Shown: positions 11,432 to 22,400 of the stretch, one piece after another
Position numbering within the stretch: position 1 is the stretch's first letter
How the letters are laid out: the number at the start of each line of letters is the position of its first letter
NCBI GenBank assembly: GCA_037178675.1
Contig: JAYMGJ010000183.1
Span: 29,777 to 93,776, forward strand
Source: Scleroderma bovista
Lineage: Eukaryota > Basidiomycota > Agaricomycetes > Boletales > Sclerodermataceae
DNA: 64,000 nucleotides
Reading direction: 5' to 3'
Position numbers and translations under genes: made by a program
Notes under the pieces: generated by a model
Databases searched by the model: none
Seen by the model: only the letters and a program-made list of their open reading frames with translations
Told to the model about the DNA's origin: nothing

Positions 11432-12780
11432 CAATCTTTTGCAAGGCGTCGACGTGCGGGCAGCTGCAGCCTCCTTTCATTCTCGCCTCGACACCCTTTC
11501 CAGGACTCGCATTGCTTCTTCCATTCGTCCTCCTCTCGTCAAACCACCTCGTCGCCCGCGCCCCGATTCTATCATCCACCCTTCCACCCTTCGTCCTCAT
11601 GTCATTGCCAGTGATCGTCTCATCTGTTGGTCCTCTCCACATGGTGTCGATTACCTTGCTTCTCTCGAGGATCGTTACCCTCGCCCTACGGTATTTCGCC
11701 TCTTTCAGGTCATGTTGCAGTCACTCGACTCTCGCACTCGCTCCAATTACGGTGCTGGTCTCCTTCGCTTCACTCAATTTTGTGACGACAACCATATCCC
11801 TGAGCTAGACTGTATGCCGGCCTCTTCCCAACTTTTAGCTCTTTTTTCGGCACACATCATGCGGGTCGTTCTTCCAACAAGACGCTTAACAACTGGCTTG
11901 CCGGCCTTCATTTTTGGCATACCGTCAATGGCGCGCCTTGGAACGGAGACAACATGTTACACCACGTTCGGCATGGTTTCTCCAAACTCGTTCCGCCATC
12001 GTCCAGACGCGCCAAACGCCCTCCTGTCACTCTTGAGGCCTTATGCATCTTACATGACCGTCTCGACCTTTCTAATTCCTTCGACCTCGCCGTCTGGGCT
12101 CTCGCTTCTGTTGCTTTTTGGTGTTGCTGCCGGTTAGTTCGGCTTCTCCTTCTCTTCCTTTTTCTTATCTTCCCTTTAGTCTCGGGGAACTTCTCATTCC
12201 CGATGTCAATTCTTTCAACCCTTTTAAACACGTTTCTCGTAACGTCCTTCCCCTTTCGTGCCGCTCTCTTAACAACGGTACGCGATACTCTTCCTTCCAC
12301 ATTCCCTGGTCCAAAACGACGCTTAACGACGGTGCTGACATTTCTGTCACCGCTCGCTCCCATCGCACTTGCCCGCTCCACGCGCTCACTTCTCATTTTT
12401 CCGGCAATCATTCCATTTCGTCCTCTGCACCTCTCTTCGCCTTTCGCACACCCGACGGTTGGTCGCCCATGACCCGTAATTGGTTTCTTCAACGTTGCAA
12501 TCAAGTTTGGGTTTCTGCCGGTTTTCCCGACATGCCCGGCCATGCCTTCCATATTGGTGGCGCCACTGAGCTTCTTTTACAAGGAGTCCCCCCTGACGTT
12601 GTCGCCACGCAAGGCAGATGGAAGTCTCAGGCCTTTTTAGAGTACTGGCGTCAGATTAATAGCATCCTTCCCCTCTTTATTTCGTCGTCAGCTGACTCCT
12701 CTCGTCTTCTCTCCCTTGATACCATCATGGACAATTTTGCTCGTCGCACCAATTCCCGCATTGTCGCTTCTCGCCGTTAA
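11409..12780 (+). pseudogene. Tyrosine recombinase (ORF3) of the element, frameshifted
   Basis: The ATG at 11409 overlaps the RT stop. The N-terminal core-binding region (residues 1-150) is open. Around 11857-11865 the reading frame must change by one base to continue from LFSAH into the conserved HAGRSSNKTLNNWLAGLHFW, so a small indel has occurred there. A 47-nt intron, 12133-12179 (GTTAGT to TTTAG), rejoins FWCCCR to LGELL in phase 2. The catalytic C-terminal domain ends with GGATELLLQGVPPDVV, a GRW and the tyrosine motif FLEYWRQ. The box expected to read HxxR reads HAFH, so the arginine appears replaced by histidine. The enzyme would have integrated circular cDNA without a DDE integrase. 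The frameshift plus the lost arginine mark it as non-functional. Confidence 0.75.
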
Positions 12781-13292
12781 CATGTATTTTTACTGGGTTC
12801 TTTTCGCTGTCTTTATCTCTGTCACAGTGTTGTCGTCTCCAATATTTATTGTGTTCATGTCTCGCTCTAGTGTGTGGGGTGTGGGCGTGGCCACCCGTTG
12901 TGAGCTTCGCCCTTGTGTGGTCTGGCAGGTGGCCCCTATCTTTCCTCCTTCCACTCGTCAGACCTTTTCACGCTCAGAAGGCCTGCCCGCCGACGCCATC
13001 CTCTCGCCGCGCACCTCTCTCACCCCCTATCTTCGGGAAGTCACGTGCGCACCTCCTATCGGCTCTCGGCTCGGTCGCACCCCCTTTGGACTTTGCGCGC
13101 GACCCCCGGCCTTCCCCACACACACCATCTATATCGTATTCTAGCTCTTCGCATCATACGATCTAGATAGCCGCTCACTGCACACTCTATCACCTCTCCT
13201 CCCTCTCGTACTATCATACTTGTATTCTAGTCCTCTCCACTCTCATCAGCATCTCACTCGCGTCATACTCACCTCAGCAGCAAAGGCCTGTT

Positions 13293-13527
13293 GCTGTGAA
13301 GTGAATGTCTGGCAGCATGGTTAACCCGACGTACCCACGATTTGTCACGTTGCTCCCACCAGCCATACTTCCTTGGTCACCCTAGCGCCCCCGAGGATAA
13401 AGTATAAAACACGAACTTCACCGAATCATTGTCGTCTGCCCTTTCTGTTCGACCTCAGAAACTCCCCCCTCACGAACAGTGGAGAGGCCCCTGTTTTTCT
13501 ATCTAACGGTGAACTTATACAGCAAGC
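13293..13527 (+). promoter_or_regulatory. WS-B promoter with TATA box
   Basis: A TATAAAA motif lies at 13403-13409, about 120 nt before the WS-B start codon. The stretch from about 13317 (GTTAACCCG, then GATTTGTCA) resembles the region upstream of WS-C near 16556-16585, so part of the promoter was duplicated with the gene. The retroelement ends immediately upstream. Confidence 0.5.
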
Positions 13528-14831
13528 ATGATGTCTTTTGGCGCTGGTTGCCTGTTTCTGAACAAGGTTCTTCACGTACCATCGACTAGACAGCCTTTGG
13601 ATATACATAGCACCATCGCATACCTCCTTCCAGCATGCCTCTCGTATATCATGGTCGCTATCCTCGTTATACTTCCGGGGACAAGTACGCTCCGCATCGC
13701 CGTATGGCCTCTGGCCGCAATCCTGGCGTTCCGCGCAGCGGCATGCGTCGACCTCTCCAACGGGAATCCCCAGAGAGCACTGCTTAATGTCGAATGGGCG
13801 GTAAGTCCTATATGCTATGTTATTGTTTCGGAAAACCATTTCATTCTGATTTAGTGCGGATTATCTATTAGCTCATAATGTTTATCGTTGCAATACGCAC
13901 TCTGGAGTGGGCATTCTTGAAGGAACCCCTCAAGCGCCACCTCCGTCCCGTCAATTCTACCCCATCCCTCGTCATGGACGCACTCGACCTAGCGACGAAT
14001 ATTCGCGGTATCGGATGGAGTTGGTCAAAGAGTGCTTATGTTCCCCCCGAGACTAGACCCACTTCTTCCCGGAGTGCTTTCTGTTCATGTGTGCTACTTT
14101 CTACTCTGGTTCAGGGCTTCATCTGTGGCATCCTCCACATTGCATTGCAAGCCTTCTCTCCAGAAGTATCCACTGTTCCGGGCGGCGGTACCATCTTTGA
14201 TGCCAGCTTACCTCCCTTAATTCGCTATGTCCGATCGAGCATTATCGCAGTAGCAGCCGCATTCGGGATCTACTCTATCTTACAATTCAGCTACAGTGTC
14301 TGCACGTTGATCGGTGTTGCAGTGTTCCGCCAGGATCCCGCACAGTGGCCGCCCGTCATCCAAGCACCTTGGCTGGCGACTTCTGTGCGCGACTTTTGGA
14401 GTCGCAGATGGCACCAGCTGTTCAGGCGCAGCTTCATAGTACTCGGCGGCTGGCCGCTGTCAATCTTATTTGGACATTTGGGATACATCTTCGGCTCGTT
14501 CCTTGCATCAGGGATATTCCACCACGCCATCGTGCTCATCTTTAATGGCAGCACCGAGATATGGTGTATGCTCTTCTCGTTCGGGATGATGGCAGCTGGG
14601 ATCGTGCTAGAGGGCGCCTTTATGTCGCTCACCGGACGCAGAGTGGGCGGGTGGAAGGGGTGGCTGTGGACAATGGCGTGGTTGCTGGTGTGGGGAAACC
14701 TGATGGTGGATGGGAATGCAAGAGCAGGCATGATGGTAAGCCCAAGCATGTTGGATAGCGCATCTCCGGCGCGGGCCGTCATAGAACGCTATGTGTCGGT
14801 TTTTGACAAGTGGCTGCATACCATTGCATGA
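13528..14831 (+). CDS. Wax-synthase-like MBOAT acyltransferase (WS-B)
   Basis: Two exons, 13528-13800 and 13872-14831, are joined by a 71-nt phase-0 intron (GTAAGT to TTAG) and give about 410 residues. The protein is strongly hydrophobic with about seven or eight membrane segments, the first near residues 27-45. The MBOAT_2 hallmarks are QDPAQWPPVIQAPW, then FWSRRWHQLFRR near residue 265, then SGIFHH with the expected catalytic His at about 308. The family transfers acyl chains to alcohol-type acceptors in the ER membrane and, in fungi, also decorates terpenoids; the substrate here is unknown. It starts at the first of two adjacent ATGs. It is about 3.2 kb from the paralogue WS-C on the same strand. 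I see no break. Confidence 0.85.
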
Positions 14832-16735
14832 TAGGGAGAGGATGACTGAAGCCTAGCAGCTTGTGATATCATGTTCTTGTATTCTACTCAGGGGGGACCG
14901 TTCAAAGAAGTGTCAGTTTTGCGCTGAAGCTGATCAATAAAATACGGATCCACTACATACATACCTAGCATTTTCAATTCTGCAGCTTCAGGCGTGAGTG
15001 CCAGCCGAAGCGGCCAAGCCATCACTCAACCAACTGGTATCTAGGAGTCTGCAGACTCGAAGTCTCAACTACGTCTTTTACTATCCCGAATCGTGCAACA
15101 GACTAGTGTTGATGCTACAGCCTGAACTAACAGGACCACTGGGCTCGGTCATACTCGGGAGATGTAAGCATCCTAAAACGAAGAGTACAATCGTACCCAA
15201 ACCCGTTCGGCCTCGAGTCCTATAATATATATCCGTCCAATAAAATGAAGAAACGTGTATCAGTACCTTTCTGGTTGCCCGACATATCCCTCGTGTTGCC
15301 AAACGGGGCGGCGAAACGCTTAGTCCGTGGAGGGAAATACGGCAGCTGGACGACAACGGTAGTTAGGCCCACCGCGAAAACCGGACCAGCGGAAAGAAGG
15401 ATTATATGCATGGAGGAGGCGAAGATATTGGACAAGACGTCTTCTCACGTTTTAGTGTCCACTGGCCAAGTTGATGTGCAGAATATGAACAGCCATCAGT
15501 GGGGTGTGTTGACAAGAAATGTGAGCAATGAAAGAATGAAAGAGAAGGCTATATGCATCCCTGTCAAAGGAGAGACCACAGTTTGGCTATGGACCCTCGA
15601 AGGACACCAGATATGTTTTTGACCTTCGGCCGTTGTGGACACTACCCTGCTTCTTACCGGATATGTCCGGAGATGATGCGGTAACTAGCTCAGCACTCCG
15701 GACGAGGTTTTCCAGACGTGTACAAATTGAAACTGAAACTGTTTGGATACCTTGTCACGGATTGAGCATGGGCTGCCTGAAATCGTCCGCACGACAATTG
15801 GCCCGGAAATAGTTGTTACAAGTACAGTGAACTACCCCCTCGAGCCATGTAAGGGGAATCACTCACACTTATCGTCTCTGTACGGATATCAGGTGCTCGT
15901 TTAAATGATCCTGGAGTAGAAACAGACGGTTACACACATTGCCCAGTTCTCAAACGGTCACCTGAGATTATTTCCGCCTACGGGAGTTCTTCGAGAGGCC
16001 TTGAGTAGCTATGGTTATCTCGCTAGATCTTCCGAGACACGGCGGATGACGAGGTGTTTGCCATCTGTGGCAGGATATACGCAGGAAGATTGTAGGAAAA
16101 ACACCCAGTATCGAACCTCGCCAAGGTACTAGTGGCCATCTGTACAGAACGATGGCTGGATTAAAAACCTCGGTGGAGTGAATGAAGGTAGAAAAAAAGT
16201 ATTAGTTTGCATCGTTGAGACCTCCCAATGACGGGAACCAATATAGTCGCGCACATCAAGAGCACGCACTATTATGGGTCGATTTAGCTGTGTATTCCGG
16301 TATATTTAGGGCGCAGTCGCATCACGAACGGAAGCATTGAGGCGTCGGTCTTCTTGTGAGACAGCTCCATGATGGAGACAACATGCTCGAATTATGCGCC
16401 ATTTGAGGGCAATGGTGATATGGAACAGTAGATTGGACAGCGGCGAGTGGGCCAGGATGGTGTCGGCAGAGCGTGTTGACAACTTGAAGACTCAACTTGA
16501 AGGCAGAAGACAAGCTGCTGCACCGCATTACATAATTGGCGCGATGTCATATATAGTTAACCCGGTCACCAACTTCGATTTGTCATTGTATTTCTGTCAA
16601 TACATATGTTTCCTCGAACTTCACCGGTTTATCATCGTCTGTGGTTTCTTTTCGACCCCCAGAAACCCGCCTTCACTAGCAGTGGAGACACCACCACTGA
16701 GCAGGCATATCCGAATGCTGAACTTAACAAGCGTA
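14832..16735. other. Intergenic region between WS-B and WS-C
   Basis: An open frame of 125 codons at 15245-15622 and overlapping frames on the other strand (15081-15435) have no recognisable domain, and no splice path links them to anything. The last 180 bases resemble the WS-B promoter (GTTAACCCG near 16556, with TATATA at 16550-16555). Otherwise I see nothing. Confidence 0.35.
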
Positions 16736-18020
16736 ATGTCTTTTGGCGATCGCCCATTCCTCAACGATATCCTTCACGTATCGTCGATGAGGCAGCCCTT
16801 TGACGTCCGCAGTACCATCACATACCTTCTCCCTGCATGCCTGTCATATATCGTGGTCGCTATCCTCGTTACACTTCCGGGGACACGTACACTTCGCATC
16901 GCCTTATGGCCACTGATCGCAATCCTGGCGTTCCGCGCAGCGGCATATGTCGATTTTTCCAATGGGAATCCACAGAGCGCATATCTTAATGCTAATTTCG
17001 CAGTAAGTCATATACCTCTGCGTTATTATCACTGCATGCTGAGTGCGCGTTATCCATTAGCTCACCATGTCTACCGTGGCGGCACGCACTCTGGAGTGGA
17101 CATTCTTGAAGGAGCCTCTCAAGCGCCACCTCCGTCCTGCCAATGCTACCCCATCCATCTTCATGGACGCACTTGACCTAACAACGAATTTCCGCAGTAT
17201 CGGATGGAACTGGCCGAAGGGGGCCAAATTTCCCACCGAGACTAGGCCCACTTCTTCCCGCACTGTGTTCTGTTTATACGTGCTGCTTTCTGCCGTGGTT
17301 CATGGCTTCATCTGTAGCACGCTTCATATCGCAATGCTAGCATTCTCCCCGGAAACATTCACCGTTCTGAGCGGTGGCACCATCTTCGATACCAGCCTAC
17401 CCCCCCTCATCCGCTACGTCCGATCGAGCATCATCACAGTGATAGATGCATTCATGATTTGCTTTCTAGTACAGTTCATCTATAGTGTTGGCACGTTGAT
17501 CGGCGTTGCAGTCTTTCGCCAGGACCCCGCACAATGGCCACCCGTCATCCAGGCACCTTGGCTGGCGACTTCCCTGCGCGACTTCTGGAGCCGTAGATGG
17601 CACCAGCTGTTCAGGCGTAGCTTCATAGTACTCGGCGGCTGGCCGTTGTCAAATTTTTTTGGGCGTGTGGGGTACTTTTTTGGCTCGTTCCTCGCATCGG
17701 GCATATTCCACAACGTCATCGTGCGCTTACATAATGATAACGTCGAGACCTGGTATATGCCTTTCTCGTTCGGGATGATGGCCGCTGGGATCGTGCTAGA
17801 GGACGCCTTTACGTGGCTCACCGGACGCAGAGTCGGTGGGTGGAAGGGGTGGCTGTGGACGATGGCATGGTTGATTGTGTGGGGGAGCCTGATCGTAGAC
17901 GGGTTTGCGAGAGGAGGCATGTTTGCAAGCTCGACTGTGTTCGATAGTGCATCTCCGGCGCGGGCCGTCGTAGAGCGCTATGTGTCGGCTTTCGACAAGT
18001 GGCTGCATACCCTTGCGTGA
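16736..18020 (+). CDS. Wax-synthase-like MBOAT acyltransferase (WS-C)
   Basis: Two exons, 16736-17002 and 17061-18020, with a 58-nt phase-0 intron at exactly the same place as in WS-B, give about 408 residues. The MBOAT_2 signatures are intact: QDPAQWPPVIQAPW, FWSRRWHQLFRR and SGIFHN with His at about residue 306. The main differences from WS-B are in the first 60 residues and in the loop after the catalytic His (RLHNDNVETW), a region that could help select the acceptor. The shared intron position and promoter fragment show that the two genes arose by tandem duplication. No stop or frameshift is seen. Confidence 0.85.
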
Positions 18021-18416
18021 TGCTGCGTCCGCTGAAGAGGTTTTCGAGTTAGACTTCAACACAGACCTAATCGTTTGTGATTCCACACTAGTATTCCAAT
18101 AAGATACCGGGCTAGATTACTTGTACCAAACTGAGCAGCATGTAACACTAGAGATGCTGAGTCTGGATTGCTCTCTCCAGGGTACAAGCCGAACCTACAT
18201 ACAAATAGTCCCGTTTCTGAGAACCGAAGACATTCATCGTGGTTCTTCCCTTTGATACTCCCTCAACTTTACTATGTGTCGATGTACACCAGTCCCATTT
18301 CCGAGCCGAACAATGATAAAAAGCGATACAATTAAACTCCGCTGTTTAAATGCTCAAATCCTAGGAACACTGCTCACGGTTGGCGTTCAAATTCCTCGCC
18401 AACCTCCAGTCCCACC

Positions 18417-19200
18417 ATGATGCTAGTAGCGCCAGTGGCCAAAATCGTTGCTTTGCTGGTGGCTCAAATTGCAATAGCCCGCGCCCTAACGCCTCCAAGT
18501 GCCCCCAAGGCGAAGGAGGTTTACATGCCCTCAATGCTAGCAACAATATGGCAGCGGCTGCTACCTCACCTGACCAGGGTACGGCCCACTGCTCGGAAGC
18601 AATTATTAACCGTAATCTTTCTGTCAGTTTATGTTCTGGTCATTGACCATTGCAGAAGTCGCAACGGCATTTTCAGCCAGCGATCTCTGCCCGGACGCTC
18701 TGGCCCAGCCGATCGCGGGGTTGCTTAATCGCAACCACACATCTTTGCAGCAAATTGGCACACTGTCACCCGCATTTTTGGCTGGTATTTTTCTGGCGAT
18801 TACCGGTGCACTGTTCCGATTGTACTGCTTCCGAGTTCTCGGCCAGTTCTTTACCTTCGAGCTGAGCGTTCGGTCGGATCACAAACTCGTCACCTCAGGC
18901 CCATACTCCATCGTGCGACATCCATCCTACACCGGAGGTCTATGCATGCAGCTCGGGCATGTGATAGCCATATTTGACCGGAATTCGTGGCTTGTAGCTT
19001 CTTCTGGCTTGTTTCCTCATGATGAGGTCTCCCTGACACAGGTGCTGTGGTGTCTGAGAGTCCTTGCAACCTCGGTACCATTGATGATCATAACCACACG
19101 AACGAATAACGAGGATGTGATGTTGGAGAAAGCTTTTGGTAAGGAGTGGAGGGCATGGGCGAAGAAGGTGCCATATAAGCTGGTTCCTGGCGTATACTAA
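18417..19200 (+). CDS. Isoprenylcysteine carboxyl methyltransferase-like membrane protein
   Basis: Two exons, 18417-18578 and 18628-19200, joined by a 49-nt phase-0 intron give 244 residues. The start has a good context, CCACCATG. The N terminus is a membrane segment rich in Ala/Val/Leu. The ICMT-type signature GPYSIVRHPSYTGGL lies near residue 145. The C terminus follows the family pattern: a hydrophobic helix, then EDVMLEKAFGKEWRAWAKKV and YKLVPGVY. STE14/ICMT enzymes methylate the C-terminal farnesyl- or geranylgeranyl-cysteine of CaaX proteins at the ER, using SAM. Mushrooms carry many short relatives of unproven substrate, and this is one, so the exact substrate is not claimed. It sits between WS-C and the inverted WS-D. 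Confidence 0.8.
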
Positions 19201-19792
19201 GACTCAAGAGGTATACCCTTCTTTTCCTCGTGGTTTCTCAATGCTGTGTAGTAGATGAAATTCACGGATTGTCATGCAAGTTGTTGGAGTGCCAACGGGA
19301 TCGCGTTCACTACCTTTCTTCCAGTATATAGTCACAGTGTTCTGTTTGTCCTCAGTTGCTGATTCTCAACACTGACGTATGTTGTTCGTCGTTCATCGTT
19401 TCTGGACTGTGGACTGATGGCGTTCGTGCCAGACGTTGTTAGGTACTCAGTTCATGTACCTTACATAGTTGGTGATTGTCAAGAGCAAGGGTTGACTTTA
19501 GCAGTGCTAGGTCGATGGCCAAGTCATTGATCGAACTGCCACGAAAGATGCGGTAGCATTTGATATGGTTTAGTAGAAACCTAGATCGCTGCCAAAATCG
19601 ACCAGGGTGACCAGAACGTCGAGGTAAACCAAATCCCCAAATTCTAGGCGTGCATTGTGCGTTTTATACCGGACAGACGCCAATGCTAGTGACATTATTC
19701 TGGGTCCCTACACCAGTAAAAATGTGATGATAGCATGGGCGATATTTCCCACCGAGCCCAATTACATTAGAGCATGGTATCAGGTCTTTGGG
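19201..19792. other. Spacer between convergent ICMT-like and WS-D genes
   Basis: Only 3' flanking sequence is expected here. No open frame above 60 codons with any domain and no RNA gene is seen. Confidence 0.4.
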
Positions 19793-21118
19793 TCAGTTGA
19801 CTGCTATCTCGGGAACCTCTCCAACAGACGCAGGATCAAAGGCACGCAACCACCTGTCAAATGCCAATACATAGTGCTCCACGAAGGCCCGCGCCGGCGA
19901 TGCACTTTCGAACACGCTCGAGCTTGCAAACATGCCCGCTCTAGCAAACCCGTCTACCATTAAGTTCCCCCACACAAGCATCCATGCCATCATCCACAGC
20001 CGCCCGTTCCACCCACCGACTGTGCGTCCCGTGAGTGCCGTAAACACGTCTTCCAGCACGATACCAGCAGCCATCATTCCGAATGAGAGAAGCATGCACC
20101 ACATCTCGACGTTACCATTGAGCGTGAGCACCACAACATGGTGGAATATTCCCGATGCGAGGAACGCGCCGAGGATATACCCCGGACGCCCAAATACGAA
20201 TGAGAGCGGCCAGCTACCAAGCACGATGAAGGGGCGCCTGTACAACTGGTGCCATCTGCGGCTCCAAAAGTCGCGCAGAGAAGTGGCAAGCCAGGGAGAT
20301 TGGAAGAAGGGAGGCCACTGTGCGGGATCTTGACGCAGGACTGCAACGCCGACCAATGTCAAAACGTCATAGTTGAACTGGATGACGGAGTAGATCCCGA
20401 GTGCGACCGCTGTGGAGATGATGCTCGAGCGGATGTAACGAATTAGGGGGGGCAAGCTGGCATCGAAAATACTGCCTCCAGTCATAACGGTGAATGTTTC
20501 CGGTGAGAATGCTTGTATAGCGATCTGGAAGACGCCGCAGATGAAGCTATGGACCAATGCAGAGACAAGCACGTATAAGCAGAAAATGGTGCGAGAAGTG
20601 GGTCTAGTCTCAGGGGGGACATAGATAGATTTTGACCAGTTCCACCCAATGCCACGTATGTTCACTGCTAGGTCGAGTGCGTCCATGACGATAGATGGGG
20701 TAGCATTGGCAGGGCGAAGGTGGCGCTTAAGGCGCTCCTTCAAGCAGCTCCATTCGAGAGTGCGTATTGCAACGCAGAGCATCACAAGCTAGGTGGCCCG
20801 CGCCTTTCAGAGTGCAATCGCTTCCGGATTGATACGACTACTGACCGCAAAATCGACATTAAGGTGTGTTCTCTGGGGGTCCCCGTTGGAAAGGTCAACA
20901 TATACCGCTGCGCGGAACGCCAGGAGCGCAATCAGCGGCCAGAGCGCGATGCGAAGCGTACGTGTCCCCGGGAGCATGACCAGGATTGCGACCACGATAT
21001 ACGAGAGGCATGCGGGAAGGAGGTATGTGATGGTGCTTCGGACGTCAAAGGGCTGCCTCGTCGACGGGAGGTGAAGGATACTTTTGAGGAACTCGGGTAA
21101 GCTGGCGCCAACAGACAT
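19793..21118 (-). CDS. Wax-synthase-like MBOAT acyltransferase, inverted copy (WS-D)
   Basis: On the complementary strand, exon 1 is 21118-20846 and exon 2 is 20788-19793, with a 57-nt phase-0 intron (GTCAGT to CTAG) at the same codon as in WS-B and WS-C. The protein is about 422 residues, longer at the C terminus because of an extra tail ending EVPEIAVN. The signatures QDPAQWPPFFQSPW, FWSRRWHQLYRR and SGIFHH (His about 308) are present. The acceptor-side loop reads LTLNGNVEMW, closer to WS-A than to WS-C. It is inverted relative to the other three, so the cluster has also been rearranged. No break is seen. Confidence 0.85.
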
Positions 21119-21369
21119 GATGAAGTTCGTTCTGCAGGGTACAATCGGTTATGTAAATTCATTCTTCTTTGGCCTGTTCAACACTGAGCAGGCGCCAGAG
21201 AAGGGAAAACATTCACCAGTGGCTTGGCGTCGGGCGATGTGTCTACTCAGCATCGCAAGATTATACCTATTTACAATCAATTTGGCTGAGAAACACTCTC
21301 AATTTTTCGGTCGCAAAGGTACATCGTACCGTACTTCTTTCCTTATAAGCTTTTGCGTTGACTGTCCCC

Positions 21370-22400
21370 TCAGTTGAGATGTGGGCCAGACTGTAACCGT
21401 CCGGACTACTAACATGCTGAAAACGCACAGCCGGGACTTGGCCCAGGCCCTCATCAACCGAGGCGTCAACCTTGAACCTAACAGAAAAGAACGAACGACG
21501 TTGGTCTCCAAGTTTTCCAGAGTACAGTTCCAATTGGTACTAAGTGGCCGCATATGAGATCTATTTCATTTGCGAACGTATCTGACAGGCGCGACACCAG
21601 AATACCTATGTATCCGGACACTCCAAGCCTCTTCGTCCTTCCTGCCCGTTATCGCACTCGACCCTCAACCAGACGAACACATCCTCGACATGGCGTCTGC
21701 TCCAGGTGGCAAAACGACACAAATGGCCGCCCTCCTCCAAAATACTGCCCACGTCTTCGCCAAAGATACCAACAAAGCCCGAATGAACAGTCTCGCAGCC
21801 ATCGTCCACCGTATGCGGTGCAAAAACGTTACTGTATGCTCGTACGGCGGTCAGGGGTTCCCTAAGGTGATGGGTGGGTTTGATAGGGAGCTCCTCGATG
21901 CGACGGCGTGTAGTGAAACTGGTGTTATTAACAAGGATTCGAGCGTGAATGTTAACAAGGTAACCTCTGTTCCATTCTACCATCCGTGGACTTGTATTGA
22001 CCAGTTATTCTATCTAATATCATACTGGACAGACCGTGATTCAATGCCCCCTTCCCACCCCCAAAGCAACTCGTCCTGTGTGCTAGCGACAATGTCTCGC
22101 CAGAATCCAAGACAGACGGGTACCTCGTCGACTCGACTTGTTCTGTCACCGCCGACGAGAACGAGGCTGTGGAGACTATGCACCGAAGAACCCAATGCCA
22201 CGTAATGCTGGGTTCGGGTTCGGACGTGAAGGGTTCATCAGGTATCACGGTAAGACGTCCCACCGGTCTCTAAGCCTCGCAGGGAGTTTATATCTGCATG
22301 GTCATAACATGGATGGATTCTCCGTTGCGAAGTTCAAGGTTGAGAAGTCGATTAGGAAGATAAGGAGTACATCGAAGGTTTGTGTATTGTGCTTGTCCTT
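21370..22400 (+). pseudogene. NOP2: Decayed copy of NOP2, 25S rRNA (cytosine-C5) methyltransferase
   Basis: Fragments in several frames line up in order with the catalytic half of Nop2. They are TVTVRTTNMLKT followed by RDLAQALINRGVNLEP (about 21387-21470); then GATPEYL, SSFLPVIALDP and the SAM loop DMASAPGGKTTQ (about 21590-21720); then GGFDRELLDA; and in another frame KQLVLCASDNVSPESKTDGYLV with DSTCSVTADENEA (about 22060-22170); then GFGREGFIRYHGK and HNMDGFSVAKFKVEK. The segment between NLEP and GATPEYL is scrambled with a stop. The catalytic DAPCSGTG motif reads DATACSETG. Intron-like spacers remain, for example 21960-22030 after VNK, so this is a DNA-level duplicate, not a retrocopy. 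The N-terminal nucleolar half is missing. It cannot make a functional enzyme. Confidence 0.8.

Larger units (their letters stand above)
8018..13292 (+). mobile_element. Ngaro/DIRS-like tyrosine-recombinase retrotransposon
   Basis: The element encodes, in order, a zinc-knuckle Gag-like protein (8166-9344), reverse transcriptase plus RNase H (about 9139-11431) and a tyrosine recombinase (11409-12780). This order defines the DIRS superfamily, and fungal members without a methyltransferase are usually called Ngaro. There is no DDE integrase. The outer limits are inferred from a short imperfect inverted match: bases 8019-8035 against the complement of 13277-13292, both containing GGCCTTTGC. Homology between the WS-B and WS-C promoters begins just beyond 13316, so the element must end before that. 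It lies about 240 nt upstream of WS-B. A frameshift and catalytic-site changes make this copy probably inactive. Confidence 0.8.

Noticed and set aside
11908..12552. Antisense frame of 214 codons within the recombinase ORF
   Set aside because: Arg/Lys/Gly-rich translation of the complement of C/T-rich coding sequence; no domain.
15245..15622. 125-codon frame between WS-B and WS-C
   Set aside because: No domain, no paralogue, and overlapping frames exist on the other strand. Kept as unsupported.
1..21118. Terpenoid or other secondary-metabolite cluster
   Set aside because: Acyltransferases and a methyltransferase-like gene are present, but there is no terpene synthase, PKS, NRPS, P450 or regulator in the window.
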